Shown here in pieces: positions 16,349-25,726 of a stretch of 64,000 bases of DNA (position 1 is the stretch's first letter; each line of letters opens with the position of its first letter). The position numbers and the translations under genes are program-made. Under the pieces are notes generated by a model. The model was not told the origin of the DNA. It saw only the letters and a program-made list of their open reading frames with translations, and searched no databases. The stretch comes from Chitinophagaceae bacterium (GTDB lineage Bacteria > Bacteroidota > Bacteroidia > Chitinophagales > Chitinophagaceae). The stretch lies in the NCBI GenBank assembly GCA_017307755.1, contig JAFKGQ010000005.1, positions 558,001-622,000 of the forward strand, given 5' to 3'.

Positions 16349-18298
16349 TTAATTTTCCCTTACGATCCGGGGATGCGTCACGGGTGATACGACAATGGGG
16401 TATTGTTCTATGGTAACGTTGCTTTTGTCCAATCCAAAATTGACCACTTCCTTAACACTGATGTATTTTAGATTGAAATAACCCCGCATAAGAAACCTTT
16501 TCCAGAAGGGAATATCACTTTCGTAGGAGAGAAAGGATTCCATGATCAGGAAGCGAAAATCGCCTATCCGGCTTTTTTGGTAATGCTGTTCCCATCTTTC
16601 GGAAACATCGACCTCACCTGAATCCACGAGGTCGTGCACTACCTGTCCGAAGTAATAGTCCAGCCGGGGCTCGATACGGAACCCGAAGTTAAATGTGATA
16701 AAGTAGATATCGTTTGGGGCGATACAATCGACTTTATAGCTCAGAGCATAGGGTTCATCCAGTACGTTGACATGCAGAAACCAGTATATATCCGCCCGTT
16801 TGGGTGATTTGGACAAGATAGAATCAAGGGCTGTTTTTTCGATCTGTCTTGGGGAGTCTGATGCCGTCAAATAGACCAGGTTCGTAGCATATTTAGGGAT
16901 GTGCTCGTCTGTACTCAGCTGTTTCAACAGCACGGCATATCCATCCAGTTTTGCCAGCCCTACCAACGAACGTTTGATACCACGGCCCCTGCGCCAGATG
17001 TACATTATGAGGAAGAGGCCTGCACCTATCAGCAGGGTAAGCCATCCTCCATCTTTTATTTTCCGGAAGTTAGCCGTGAGGAAGGAAAGTTCGATAAACA
17101 GGAAGAGCCCGGTGATCAGTGCGATCCCGATAAGAGGGATCCTTTTTGCACGGAGATAAAAATTGATCAGGATCGTGCTCATCAGCATGGTGAGGGTGAC
17201 GCTGAGGCCAAAGGCAGCTTCCATGCGGGTGGATTCATGGAAATACAGTACCATGGAGATGCATCCGATCATCAGCATCCAGTTGGCAAAAGGTATATAC
17301 AGCTGTCCTTTGATGTCGCTGGGGAACAATACCCTGAGCCTGGGCCAGATGTTCAGCCGGATGGCTTCGTTAAGCAGGGTAAAACATCCGCTGATCAGGG
17401 CCTGGCTGGCAATGATGGTCGCCAGCGTCGCAATGATGAGGGCCGGTATATAGATGCTCTGTGGAACGATGTGGTAAAAAGGGCTGATGATGCCGATGGA
17501 CTCTCCCTGATGCTGTAACAGCCAGGCGGTTTGCCCTGCATAGCTAAGGATCAGCATGATCTTAATAAAGATCCAGCTTACGCGGATGTTGTTGCGTCCG
17601 CAATGCCCCATATCACTGTATAAGGCCTCGGCGCCTGTGGTACAGAGAAAAATGCTGCCCAGCAGCCAAAAGCCTCCCGGATATTCCCGGATCATCCTAT
17701 ATGCATACCAGGGATTCAGGGCTTTTATTACACCCGGAGCTTGCTGCAGCGCCATTATCCCCAGCACGCCGATGAAGGTGAACCATATCACCATCACGGG
17801 CCCGAATACTTTTCCGATCCTGTCCGTCCCGAACTGTTGGAATACGAAAAGCAGGACCAGGATGCCAATGACAAGCCCTTCCGTCTCCATATGCGGATAG
17901 ATCGCCTGCAGCCCTTCGATGGCGGAAGCTACGGAGATAGGAGGGGTAATGATACCATCTGCCATGAGAAAGGCGGCGCCTGCCATCGCAGGAAAGAGCA
18001 ACCATTTTCCCGAGAAGCGTCTGATCAATGCATACAGGGACAGGATACCTCCTTCTCCCTTATTATCTGCCTGCAGGGTTATGATGACATATTTCAGCGT
18101 GGTTTGAAAGGTCAAGGTCCAGAAAATAGCCGACAAGGACCCCAGTGCTACCTCTTCCGTGATGACCCTATCGTGAAATACCGCATTCAGTGTATACAGG
18201 GGCGAAGTGCCGATGTCCCCAAATACGATGCCAATGGCGATCAAGATCCCGGCTGAAGTGATACGTTTGTGAAAATCAGCGAAAGAGGTTGAGCTCAT
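16349..18298 (-). CDS. kup: Kup-type potassium uptake protein
   Basis: 649 residues. The K_trans core of about 12 membrane segments begins with 'GIVFGDIGTSPLYTLNAVF' (about 22-40), the hallmark of KUP/HAK/KT transporters, and continues with 'ADNKGEGGILSLYALI' and 'LMADGIITPPISVASAIEGL'. A soluble C-terminal part (about 450-649) is also typical. It should import K+ together with H+. Length and motifs are complete. Its promoter must lie in the 89 bases shared with the divergent LytS-type kinase gene. Confidence 0.95.
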   Translation of the reverse strand: MSSTSFADFHKRITSAGILIAIGIVFGDIGTSPLYTLNAVFHDRVITEEVALGSLSAIFWTLTFQTTLKYVIITLQADNKGEGGILSLYALIRRFSGKWLLFPAMAGAAFLMADGIITPPISVASAIEGLQAIYPHMETEGLVIGILVLLFVFQQFGTDRIGKVFGPVMVIWFTFIGVLGIMALQQAPGVIKALNPWYAYRMIREYPGGFWLLGSIFLCTTGAEALYSDMGHCGRNNIRVSWIFIKIMLILSYAGQTAWLLQHQGESIGIISPFYHIVPQSIYIPALIIATLATIIASQALISGCFTLLNEAIRLNIWPRLRVLFPSDIKGQLYIPFANWMLMIGCISMVLYFHESTRMEAAFGLSVTLTMLMSTILINFYLRAKRIPLIGIALITGLFLFIELSFLTANFRKIKDGGWLTLLIGAGLFLIMYIWRRGRGIKRSLVGLAKLDGYAVLLKQLSTDEHIPKYATNLVYLTASDSPRQIEKTALDSILSKSPKRADIYWFLHVNVLDEPYALSYKVDCIAPNDIYFITFNFGFRIEPRLDYYFGQVVHDLVDSGEVDVSERWEQHYQKSRIGDFRFLIMESFLSYESDIPFWKRFLMRGYFNLKYISVKEVVNFGLDKSNVTIEQYPIVVSPVTHPRIVREN

Positions 18299-18387
18299 AT
18301 CTGGAAAGATCCGTATATTTCATCTATATTCCATGTTGTTGGTCTACAAAAATTTTTACATCCTTCCTCAAACCTTAATTTGGCGCT

Positions 18388-19437
18388 ATGCAATACACGC
18401 TCAGCTCAAATATGGAAGGCGCAACGGCCCGACGTTCCTGGATCTATCTTGCGTACTGGGTACTGGTCACCATTATTTTCCTTTATGACCGCACTTACCT
18501 GATCACAAAGGCCGGTATGCCAAATTTCCTTATCTGTTCAGTAGTAAGAATCACGCTGTTGATAGCGCTCGCCTGGGCCAACATTCATTGGCTGATACCT
18601 TTCTATCTCCTGCGGAAGAACTACGGAGCTTATTTTGGGCTTGTATTCCTGCTGATCATTACCTATCTGCTGATACAAAGTCTTTACGACAACTACTTAT
18701 ATGGGTTCGTGCTGGGGCCGGGAAGGAATAGCAGGCTTACTTCTTCACTGGTCTATAATTTTACCCATACTTCCCTTTATTTGCTGTTGACAGTGGCATT
18801 AAAATTCAGCATCGACTGGTATGAACAAAAAAAGCTGTTACAGGAGGCGCAGGTGGAGAAATTACAGGCCGAGGTCAATTATCTCCGCAGCCAGGTGAAC
18901 CCTCATTTTTTGTTCAATGCGCTGAATAACCTCTACGCTCTCACCATTAAAAAATCGGACAATGCTCCCAATATTGTCTTAAAGCTTTCCGAGCTGATGG
19001 AATACATGCTGTATGAAAGCGATGAAACATTTGTTCCCTTGGAAAAGGAGATCAAATACCTCAGTAATTACCTGGAACTGGAAAAGATCAGACAGGGTAA
19101 TGAGGCGGATATCCAGCTGACGGTGGAAGGTGTTGCAGGCGACTGCCGGATACCTCCATTTTTGATATTGCCACTGGTGGAGAACGCGTTTAAACATGGC
19201 GTCAGCAGGGCCGTTGAAAACGCTTATCTGCATATTTATATCCGTATAGATGAGGGTATGGAAATTGTTGTCGTGAACAGCAAGAGCAATCTTAGACAAC
19301 AAGGGAAGGACGGCGGTATCGGCTTATTAAATCTAAAAAAAAGATTGGCGCTCCTTTATCCCGGCAAACATGAGCTGAGGATCGAGGATCAGCCGGATAA
19401 GTACCAGGTATTGTTAAAAGTCGAACTATCATGCTGA
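18388..19437 (+). CDS. Sensor histidine kinase, LytS/YehU (His_kinase) type
   Basis: 349 residues. Four membrane segments (about 15-155) are followed by a short coiled linker, the phospho-acceptor motif 'QVNPHFLFNALNNLYAL' (about 171-187) and an ATPase domain with 'LPLVENAFKHGV' and 'GGIGLLNLKKRLALLYP'. No periplasmic sensor domain is visible. Its stop overlaps the start of the LytTR regulator by 7 bases, so the two form a standard two-component unit. The stimulus is unknown. Confidence 0.93.
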   Translation: MQYTLSSNMEGATARRSWIYLAYWVLVTIIFLYDRTYLITKAGMPNFLICSVVRITLLIALAWANIHWLIPFYLLRKNYGAYFGLVFLLIITYLLIQSLYDNYLYGFVLGPGRNSRLTSSLVYNFTHTSLYLLLTVALKFSIDWYEQKKLLQEAQVEKLQAEVNYLRSQVNPHFLFNALNNLYALTIKKSDNAPNIVLKLSELMEYMLYESDETFVPLEKEIKYLSNYLELEKIRQGNEADIQLTVEGVAGDCRIPPFLILPLVENAFKHGVSRAVENAYLHIYIRIDEGMEIVVVNSKSNLRQQGKDGGIGLLNLKKRLALLYPGKHELRIEDQPDKYQVLLKVELSC

Positions 19438-20138
19438 ACTGTGTTATTATCGATGATGAACCGCTTGCCAGGGAGATCCTGTCGGGCTATATGGACCAGT
19501 TGGAGTATGTCAGGCTCGCAGGCAGCTTTAACAATGCCTTTGACGCTATGAAATTCATACAGCATCATCCGGTGGATGTTTTATTTCTGGATATCGAGAT
19601 GCCGGAAATGAACGGTATCGACTTTTTAAAAAATCTGGCGCATCCACCTATTACGGTATTTACCACCGCTTTCCGGGATTATGCATTTGAAGGTTTTGAA
19701 TTAGGGGTGATCGATTTTTTATTAAAACCGATATCCCAGGACCGCTTCCTGGTATCCATCGGGAAGATAAAAGACTTTCTTTCTTTGAAGACAGAAGATG
19801 CACGGTTTGAGGTCAGCAGGGAAACGCCGGAATTTATCTTTGTCAAAAGCGGCGTACGGAGGATAAAATTGTATTTCTCGGATGTTACCCATATACAGGG
19901 ATTGAAGGATTATGCCATCATTCATGCGGCAACGGGTAAGATCGTCATAAAGGGCTCTGTAAAATCCATGCAGCAATTGTTCCCGGGCGCCCTGTTTATC
20001 AGGGTCCATAAATCTTTTATTGTCGCCAAAGAAAGGATCAGGCGAATAGATAAGAACAGGATCATCATCGGCGACCATCAAATACCCATTGGCAGAAACT
20101 ATAAGGAGGAAGTGGAAAGAAAGATCACCGGTATCTAA
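19431..20138 (+). CDS. LytTR-family response regulator
   Basis: 235 residues. The receiver domain (about 1-115) has acidic residues Asp8/Asp9, the phosphorylation site Asp54 in 'LFLDIEMPEMNG' and a Lys near 103. The C-terminal LytTR DNA-binding domain (about 135-235) has 'IFVKSGVRRIKLYFSDVTHIQGLKDYAIIH' style text and 'RVHKSFIV'. It is the partner of the kinase just upstream. It converges with the persulfide-dioxygenase gene with a 4-base overlap, and no terminator is visible. Confidence 0.94.
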   Translation: MLNCVIIDDEPLAREILSGYMDQLEYVRLAGSFNNAFDAMKFIQHHPVDVLFLDIEMPEMNGIDFLKNLAHPPITVFTTAFRDYAFEGFELGVIDFLLKPISQDRFLVSIGKIKDFLSLKTEDARFEVSRETPEFIFVKSGVRRIKLYFSDVTHIQGLKDYAIIHAATGKIVIKGSVKSMQQLFPGALFIRVHKSFIVAKERIRRIDKNRIIIGDHQIPIGRNYKEEVERKITGI

Positions 20139-21583
20139 AATTTTTGTTTATACTTTTGAACATCCTTGCCTAAGTCATAGATCTCCCTGTCTTTAGTGTT
20201 GTTACGCAGGATACTGGCGGCGATGGCGCTTCTGTATCCGGAAGCGCATAGCACTACCACGGGTTTACCCGAAGGTATTTCCGAGAGCCTGTCCGGCAGA
20301 TCGGGCAGCGGTATATTAATGGCCGAGGCAAATATTTTTTCCGTTGTATATTCATGGGGTGTACGCACATCGATGATCGTGTATTGATCGGGACTGCCTG
20401 AAAAAGTGGTATTATCCAACACTGGGAAGGGCGATTCTCCCGGGTGATTATATACAAAAGCGCCGCTGATATGTCCTTCATACCCGATCCTGGCCAGCTT
20501 TTCTATGAGGGAATGCAGTTTCTCCGTTTGTTCCCCCACGATATAGAATTTTTTCCCGGGGCTTATCACGGACCCAAGCCATGTCTCGAATCTCCCGCCG
20601 TCCGAAATAGTAATGGTTCCGGGCAACCACGCATGTCGTATGATCTCCGCGGGACGGGTATCGATGATCACCGCATCTTTCTCCGGCTGAAAGTTATCCG
20701 GGAGGAAGGGGACGGCGGACAACCCTTTTGCGAGATCTACGGGTCCCTGGCGGTTTAATTCGACGTCATAAGAGAAATACTTAGGGACGAAGGGAAGGTC
20801 TTTTAGGAGCACGGTGACGAATTCATCCTCCGTATAGTTTTTAAAGGCGTAATTATTCGACCGTTCGTACCCGATGGTGCTTGAACGGACATTTCTTACC
20901 GTACCGCCGCATAATGAACCTGCCCCGTGGGCGGGATATACGACGACGTCGTCTGCCAGGGCGGAAAATTTCTGGTGTATGGTGTGATACATCTGTCTTG
21001 CCAGCGTGTCACGCTGTGTCTCATGGCTACCTGCGGATTCACGCAGGTCCGGACGTCCGACATTGCCAAACAGTAAGGCATCCCCCGTAAAGACGGCTAC
21101 GTCCTTGCCGTTGTCTTCCAGAATAATGGATATACTGTCGGGGGAATGACCGGGCGTATCCCAGATCTTAAACTGGAGCCGGCGATTCAACTTTATTACG
21201 TCCCCATCGTCCAGGGAATGACTGGGGTATCCGGCATTCAACCGCCGGCTGGCATATACAATCGCTTTTTTATTTCGTTGTATGTCGGCGTGGCTGCTGA
21301 TAAAATCAGCATGCGGATGAGTTTCAATGACAGCAATGATATTGGCGCCACCCGCTTCCGCATACTGATAGAACGGCTTGGGGTCGCGGGCGGGGTCTAT
21401 GAGTATGATGTTCTTGTCGAATAATATGGCGTACGTGAACTGGGCGAGCCCCTTATCCTCGAATTGCTCTATATGCCAGCCTGTAGGTTCGGAGGGACCT
21501 TCGCCGTATACAAAGGATCCCGGGGCTACTAAGCCCAGGGCTAACAATTGTGCGCTGTTGGTAAGAAATCTTCTTCGTTGCAT
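20135..21583 (-). CDS. Exported persulfide dioxygenase-rhodanese fusion (CstB-like)
   Basis: 482 residues. The N terminus 'MQRRRFLTNSAQLLALGL' looks like a Tat signal (RRxFL then a hydrophobic stretch), so it is probably exported. A metallo-beta-lactamase domain follows (about 30-260) with 'ETHPHADFISSH' (His89, His91, Asp93) and 'YPAHGAGSLCG', as in ETHE1-type persulfide dioxygenases. A first rhodanese domain (about 290-375) lacks the active cysteine; the second (about 385-480) has 'LCASGYRSA' with the catalytic Cys. This order matches CstB, which oxidises persulfides and transfers sulfane sulfur. It is the last gene of the SusCD-DoxX operon. The export signal is the unusual part. Confidence 0.85.
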   Translation of the reverse strand: MQRRRFLTNSAQLLALGLVAPGSFVYGEGPSEPTGWHIEQFEDKGLAQFTYAILFDKNIILIDPARDPKPFYQYAEAGGANIIAVIETHPHADFISSHADIQRNKKAIVYASRRLNAGYPSHSLDDGDVIKLNRRLQFKIWDTPGHSPDSISIILEDNGKDVAVFTGDALLFGNVGRPDLRESAGSHETQRDTLARQMYHTIHQKFSALADDVVVYPAHGAGSLCGGTVRNVRSSTIGYERSNNYAFKNYTEDEFVTVLLKDLPFVPKYFSYDVELNRQGPVDLAKGLSAVPFLPDNFQPEKDAVIIDTRPAEIIRHAWLPGTITISDGGRFETWLGSVISPGKKFYIVGEQTEKLHSLIEKLARIGYEGHISGAFVYNHPGESPFPVLDNTTFSGSPDQYTIIDVRTPHEYTTEKIFASAINIPLPDLPDRLSEIPSGKPVVVLCASGYRSAIAASILRNNTKDREIYDLGKDVQKYKQKF

Positions 21584-21588
21584 AATAG

Positions 21589-22980
21589 TTATTTTAATTG
21601 ATAGGCGATGGGATAGTCTCTGTTCACCTTATCCAGTTCTGCGTAAATAGAATCTTTTTGTTCATTCCGGCCGTAAATGATCACTTTGCCGGGGGAAGGC
21701 CTCAAGAAATGCCAGGTAAGTTTTGGGGCGGGGGCTGTGGTGTCCTTCCCTCTCGCATCCTCATCACCGCCTGGGCGGGCGTTCTTGTCTTCCAGATAGA
21801 GGAGGCCTTTTGCCGTATCTGCTCTATAGTAGAGGAAGCGTCTGCCCCCGCCGATGCCGGCTAACTCATAGGTTCGTCTGACGTCTTTTTCGTTGGGCGT
21901 GCCATTGGCCATGGAGATAGGGAAGGGTTTATATACTTTATAGGTGAGCGTGCTCCATTTCTCGAAGATCACATTTTGCCATCGTGCGGAATCGAAGGGG
22001 TCGTAGGGCAGCTCTTTACCGTTCAGCCGGAAGGTAGAGACGTTATAAAGTCCGGCAATTTTAGGCAGTCCGGGTGTGACAGGGTCTTTTAAATAGCCCT
22101 GGTTATAATGCACATCATACCGTAATATCCCGTATATAAACGTGAACAGGAATACAAAGCTGTATTTGAGCGAATAAGCCCAGATCTTCTTTCGCCTGGT
22201 GTTCCAGACGGGATAGTAATATAAAGGAGTTACGTCCTCTTTTTTTATAAAGAGTCTGTAAAGGTTTTTTACGTAAGGCGCTAACAGAAATAAGGAAAGC
22301 AATACGAACAGTGAACTATATACGTGTACGGCGCCGTCATAAGCAAGGTTTGCGTGAGCGATGTTATACAATACCCCGGCATTGATCAGGGCGCCCAGCG
22401 CTGTCGTACTTCTAAAGAAAAGTAAAATACCGCCTACTATTTCTACTATACCCAGTACTACTTCGTACCAGAGAGAGACACCCACCTGTTGCCAATAGAT
22501 CTTATAGGTGTTATAATCGCCCCAATAGGTTTCCAGGTTGGAGATGGCGGGGTAGGGCATTTGCATGGGATAGAATTTCAGGAAGCCGAAGGCGATGACC
22601 CCCAGCGCCACCCGATAGCGCACTATGACGCGCAGCCAGTAGTACAACTTGTTATAATTGGGGGTATCCTTCCGCGCAAAGAGCGTCCAGATGCCGCCTC
22701 CGGCCAGACCGATGCTCAGCGCTATGGCCCAGGATGCGTATCCTGCGAGCCCCCAACGAGCGCTTTCCGAATGCAGCTGGATAAAATTGGGCCGGTAGCC
22801 TGTAAGTGAGGATAAGAACCAGAAGAAGGATTTTGGATGAAAGTATGATCTATATTGCGCCAGGTCCAGGGGGACGATGAGCGTCAGTAAAAAAATAAAC
22901 ACTACCCTGAAAAGGACTTTTTCCCATTTGGCCCATTTTCCGGACCCGGCTGTAGTATCGGCGATTGTTGACTGTCCCAT
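21589..22980 (-). CDS. DoxX-family membrane protein A
   Basis: 463 residues. Several membrane segments (about 25-320) include DoxX-like text: 'YRVALGVIAFGFLKFYPMQMPYP' and 'EVVLGIVEIVGGILLFF'. A soluble C-terminal part of about 140 residues has no fold I recognise. It is a paralogue of the next gene; both share 'QMPYPAISNLETYWGDY' / 'QAPYPALSDLHTKYGFF' regions. DoxX/DoxD proteins include membrane parts of thiosulfate:quinone oxidoreductase, and here the pair lies between a SusD gene and a persulfide dioxygenase, so a role in sulfur electron transfer is plausible but unproven. Confidence 0.8.
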   Translation of the reverse strand: MGQSTIADTTAGSGKWAKWEKVLFRVVFIFLLTLIVPLDLAQYRSYFHPKSFFWFLSSLTGYRPNFIQLHSESARWGLAGYASWAIALSIGLAGGGIWTLFARKDTPNYNKLYYWLRVIVRYRVALGVIAFGFLKFYPMQMPYPAISNLETYWGDYNTYKIYWQQVGVSLWYEVVLGIVEIVGGILLFFRSTTALGALINAGVLYNIAHANLAYDGAVHVYSSLFVLLSLFLLAPYVKNLYRLFIKKEDVTPLYYYPVWNTRRKKIWAYSLKYSFVFLFTFIYGILRYDVHYNQGYLKDPVTPGLPKIAGLYNVSTFRLNGKELPYDPFDSARWQNVIFEKWSTLTYKVYKPFPISMANGTPNEKDVRRTYELAGIGGGRRFLYYRADTAKGLLYLEDKNARPGGDEDARGKDTTAPAPKLTWHFLRPSPGKVIIYGRNEQKDSIYAELDKVNRDYPIAYQLK

Positions 22981-23001
22981 ATATTGTATAATCTCGGTGG
23001 G

Positions 23002-24339
23002 TTAATATACCTTGACGGGATGTCGTCTACCCAGGTATAACAAATATTTTTTGTTTATTTTATTTAGTTGGATCTGTAGTCTGTTACCCGAATGGTCGCT
23101 GCCTTCCAGCAGGATCTGGCCGGCAGAAGGCCTTGTTATGTCGAGCTCGTATGTGTCTGCGGGATCGTTCTTATTGACCAGGGAGAGATGGTTCCCGTGT
23201 ATTTCATAGGTGTAGAAGAGGCGGTCGCCATTGCCCAGGCCTTCGTAGGTGCGCAAAAGGGCCGTAGCCTGGTAAGTCACTGCCGGACGGGTGTAATTCA
23301 CTGGTACCTGGCGATTGACATTTACGCTGAGGGTATTCCATTTCTCGAATACCACGTCCTCCCAGCGCAGGCTGTCGGTGAGTGAATATGGTCTGTCTAT
23401 TCCATTGGAACTGAAATGGCGCACGTCGTAAAACCCTTCGGCTCCCTGCAATCCGGGGGTGTCCGGGAACGGCCATTTGCCTCTGTAGCTGCTTTTCAGC
23501 AACAGGGAAGCATAGATAAAGAAGAATATTACAAATCCTCCTTTTAGGATGAGCCGGGTCTTCGGCCATTTACCAGAGAATACCGGATCGAATTTGTCCG
23601 GCTGAGTAGTTTTTTCTTTAAACAACAACTGATAGAGTCGGGGAGCGTCATATGCGATAAGGACGAGTGCGATCAGCAACAGGTACACACTGATCACATG
23701 ATCCCCCAGTTCGTAGGCGAAATTCGCCAGGACGATATTGATCAGGAGAAAGGCGGCGATGCCGGCGCCGATCAGGGATGTACGTCTGAATAGCAAGAAA
23801 ATGCCGCCCAGGACCTCGATAAGCCCCAGGGTTGGCACGTACCCCGCGGAAGATACTGCCAATGAATCGTAATATATCCTCCAGGGAAGAAAGAACCCGT
23901 ATTTCGTATGCAGGTCGCTAAGGGCGGGGTAGGGCGCCTGGACGGCGAATATCAAAATAAAGCCGTAGCTCAGCAGGGCGGCTGCCAGCCTGTAGCGTAA
24001 TACTACGCGAAGACCGTAATACCAATAGGCTTCATTTCCGAGGAATTTTTTGTCATAGTATGACCATATGAGAGATAGCACGAGGGCCAGTCCCAGGGCC
24101 CAGCCCCAGCCGGCGAAACTTTGAAGACCCCACCTGCCGGCATGACCGAGAAAGGGGATGTAATTAGCGAACTGGAACAGGTCCTGGAAGTGTATATTTC
24201 CAAGGTGGATGGCGCTTATCTGCCGATAGTAGTACCTATCCAGCGGCAGGGTCAGTATCAGCAGGAACACGATCCCGAATTGCAGAGCGAAGGACCTGAT
24301 ATTTATTCTGTCCGCGGCAGCTTGTAATACCTGTGTCAT
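23002..24339 (-). CDS. DoxX-family membrane protein B
   Basis: 445 residues, paralogue of the protein encoded just downstream. Membrane segments include 'FGIVFLLILTLPLDRYYY', 'GWGWALGLALVLSLIW', 'RLAAALLSYGFILIFAVQAPYP' and 'GLIEVLGGIFLLFRRTSLIGA'. The last about 140 residues form a soluble domain ('PFPDTPGLQGAEGFYDVRHF...') that is also seen in the sister protein. Gaps of 14 bases to SusD and 21 to the sister gene put it in one operon. The pair probably works as a two-subunit membrane complex; its substrate is inferred only from context. Confidence 0.8.
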   Translation of the reverse strand: MTQVLQAAADRINIRSFALQFGIVFLLILTLPLDRYYYRQISAIHLGNIHFQDLFQFANYIPFLGHAGRWGLQSFAGWGWALGLALVLSLIWSYYDKKFLGNEAYWYYGLRVVLRYRLAAALLSYGFILIFAVQAPYPALSDLHTKYGFFLPWRIYYDSLAVSSAGYVPTLGLIEVLGGIFLLFRRTSLIGAGIAAFLLINIVLANFAYELGDHVISVYLLLIALVLIAYDAPRLYQLLFKEKTTQPDKFDPVFSGKWPKTRLILKGGFVIFFFIYASLLLKSSYRGKWPFPDTPGLQGAEGFYDVRHFSSNGIDRPYSLTDSLRWEDVVFEKWNTLSVNVNRQVPVNYTRPAVTYQATALLRTYEGLGNGDRLFYTYEIHGNHLSLVNKNDPADTYELDITRPSAGQILLEGSDHSGNRLQIQLNKINKKYLLYLGRRHPVKVY

Positions 24340-24353
24340 AATAGGAAGATTGA

Positions 24354-25709
24354 CTAATTATTACTGTATCCGGGGTTTTGTGCCAGGTTTAGATCAACTG
24401 CCACCTGTGCATAGGGGATGGGCAGCAGGAACTTTCTTTCGTCCGTGATGCCCAGCACTGTTCCTGCTCTGTTGGTGCGTACGAGATCGTACCATCTGTG
24501 GTTTTCCAATGCGAACTCGACCCTGTTCTCATTCTCAATGGTCAACAGCAATGCATTTTTATCCTGGATATTGGCGGAATCGATGCCTGCTCTGGACCGG
24601 ATGGCATTGAGGTCGTCGTTGGAACCGATGAAATCTTCTTTTTGGGCTCTTGCTTCCGCACGGATGAGGTACAGTTCTGCGATCCTGATGAGATAGGCAG
24701 GATCCGTACCGACTGTCCTGTAATAGAGGTTGCCGTACCAGTTGGTTACTCCGCTGCTGACCACTTTTTGCACCAATGTGTTCCTGCCGCCTCCGATGGT
24801 GGGATCGTTGAGGAGGCTGACCGCTGCGTCGGTGGGTTTTATCCATCCGACACCCCCGTTGCTGGTGGGTTGCCATTGGGAAGCTTGGTTGTTGGTAACG
24901 GTGGTATTATAGTACAATTCGAACACGGATTCTTTTGTATTGGCCGCGTTGTTGGCAAAGAAAGAATTGTACGGTTTGAGCAATGTATAATTATTGTCGG
25001 TGATTAGTTTGGTCGCGTAGGTTTCTGCATTGACCCAATCTTTTTGATACAGGTAGTACCTTGCCAGCAGCGCCCATACTGTTTTCCTGGTGGCCCTGAT
25101 CCTGTTGGTGGTCAGGGGCAGCAATGGCTCGGCTGCCTTTAGGTCGTTCAACACCTGTGCATAGGTATCGGCAAGGCTGCTTCTTTTTACGGATGGCTTG
25201 TCGCTGGCCGAAGAGGTTGGTTTCAGGATCAACTGGACACCGCCCCAGGTCCTTGCCAGATCGAAATAGGCCAGTGCTCTTAGAAAATAGGCTTCTCCCA
25301 ACAGCTGATTTTTTACGCTGTCGGCGAACCCGGCGCCGGAAGGTATGGCCGGCAGTTTGGCCAGGACGTTATTGGCCCTGTTGATCGTGTTGTAAATAGC
25401 CAACCAGGAGGTGTTTAATGCCGCGAGGTCTGAGAGCACTGCGTGATTGGTCAGCTGTTGGTTTACGGTTTGCGAGCCCACGTATTGGATATTATCCCCG
25501 GAGAAGAAACCCAGGGTCTGGAAAGTATAACCATAATAGTCATTGGATTCAAGGGCATTGTAGATGCCTCTTACAGCGGTATTGGCGGAACTGGCGTCTG
25601 TAATGGTCTGGTCGTCCGAAGTCGATGTCTTAGGTTTGACATCCAGGAATTTGTTGCAGGCGAGCAGAAGTAGAGCCGGGAATATGAGTATTTTGAAATA
25701 AGATGTCAT
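24354..25709 (-). CDS. SusD/RagB-family lipoprotein (pair 1)
   Basis: 451 residues. A lipoprotein signal ends at 'LLLLACNKFLDV' (lipobox Cys about 18). SusD helical repeats follow: 'ANTAVRGIYNALESNDYYG' and 'LLGEAYFLRALAYFDLARTWGGVQLI'. The C-terminal 'RIAELYLIRAEARAQKEDFIGSNDDLNAIRSRAG' and 'ENRVEFALENHRWYDLVRT' are standard family signatures. It should cap the SusC1 barrel at the cell surface and bind the ligand. It lies 17 bases after SusC1 and directly before the DoxX genes. Confidence 0.95.
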   Translation of the reverse strand: MTSYFKILIFPALLLLACNKFLDVKPKTSTSDDQTITDASSANTAVRGIYNALESNDYYGYTFQTLGFFSGDNIQYVGSQTVNQQLTNHAVLSDLAALNTSWLAIYNTINRANNVLAKLPAIPSGAGFADSVKNQLLGEAYFLRALAYFDLARTWGGVQLILKPTSSASDKPSVKRSSLADTYAQVLNDLKAAEPLLPLTTNRIRATRKTVWALLARYYLYQKDWVNAETYATKLITDNNYTLLKPYNSFFANNAANTKESVFELYYNTTVTNNQASQWQPTSNGGVGWIKPTDAAVSLLNDPTIGGGRNTLVQKVVSSGVTNWYGNLYYRTVGTDPAYLIRIAELYLIRAEARAQKEDFIGSNDDLNAIRSRAGIDSANIQDKNALLLTIENENRVEFALENHRWYDLVRTNRAGTVLGITDERKFLLPIPYAQVAVDLNLAQNPGYSNN

Positions 25710-25726
25710 ACATGCATTTTTTCTTG

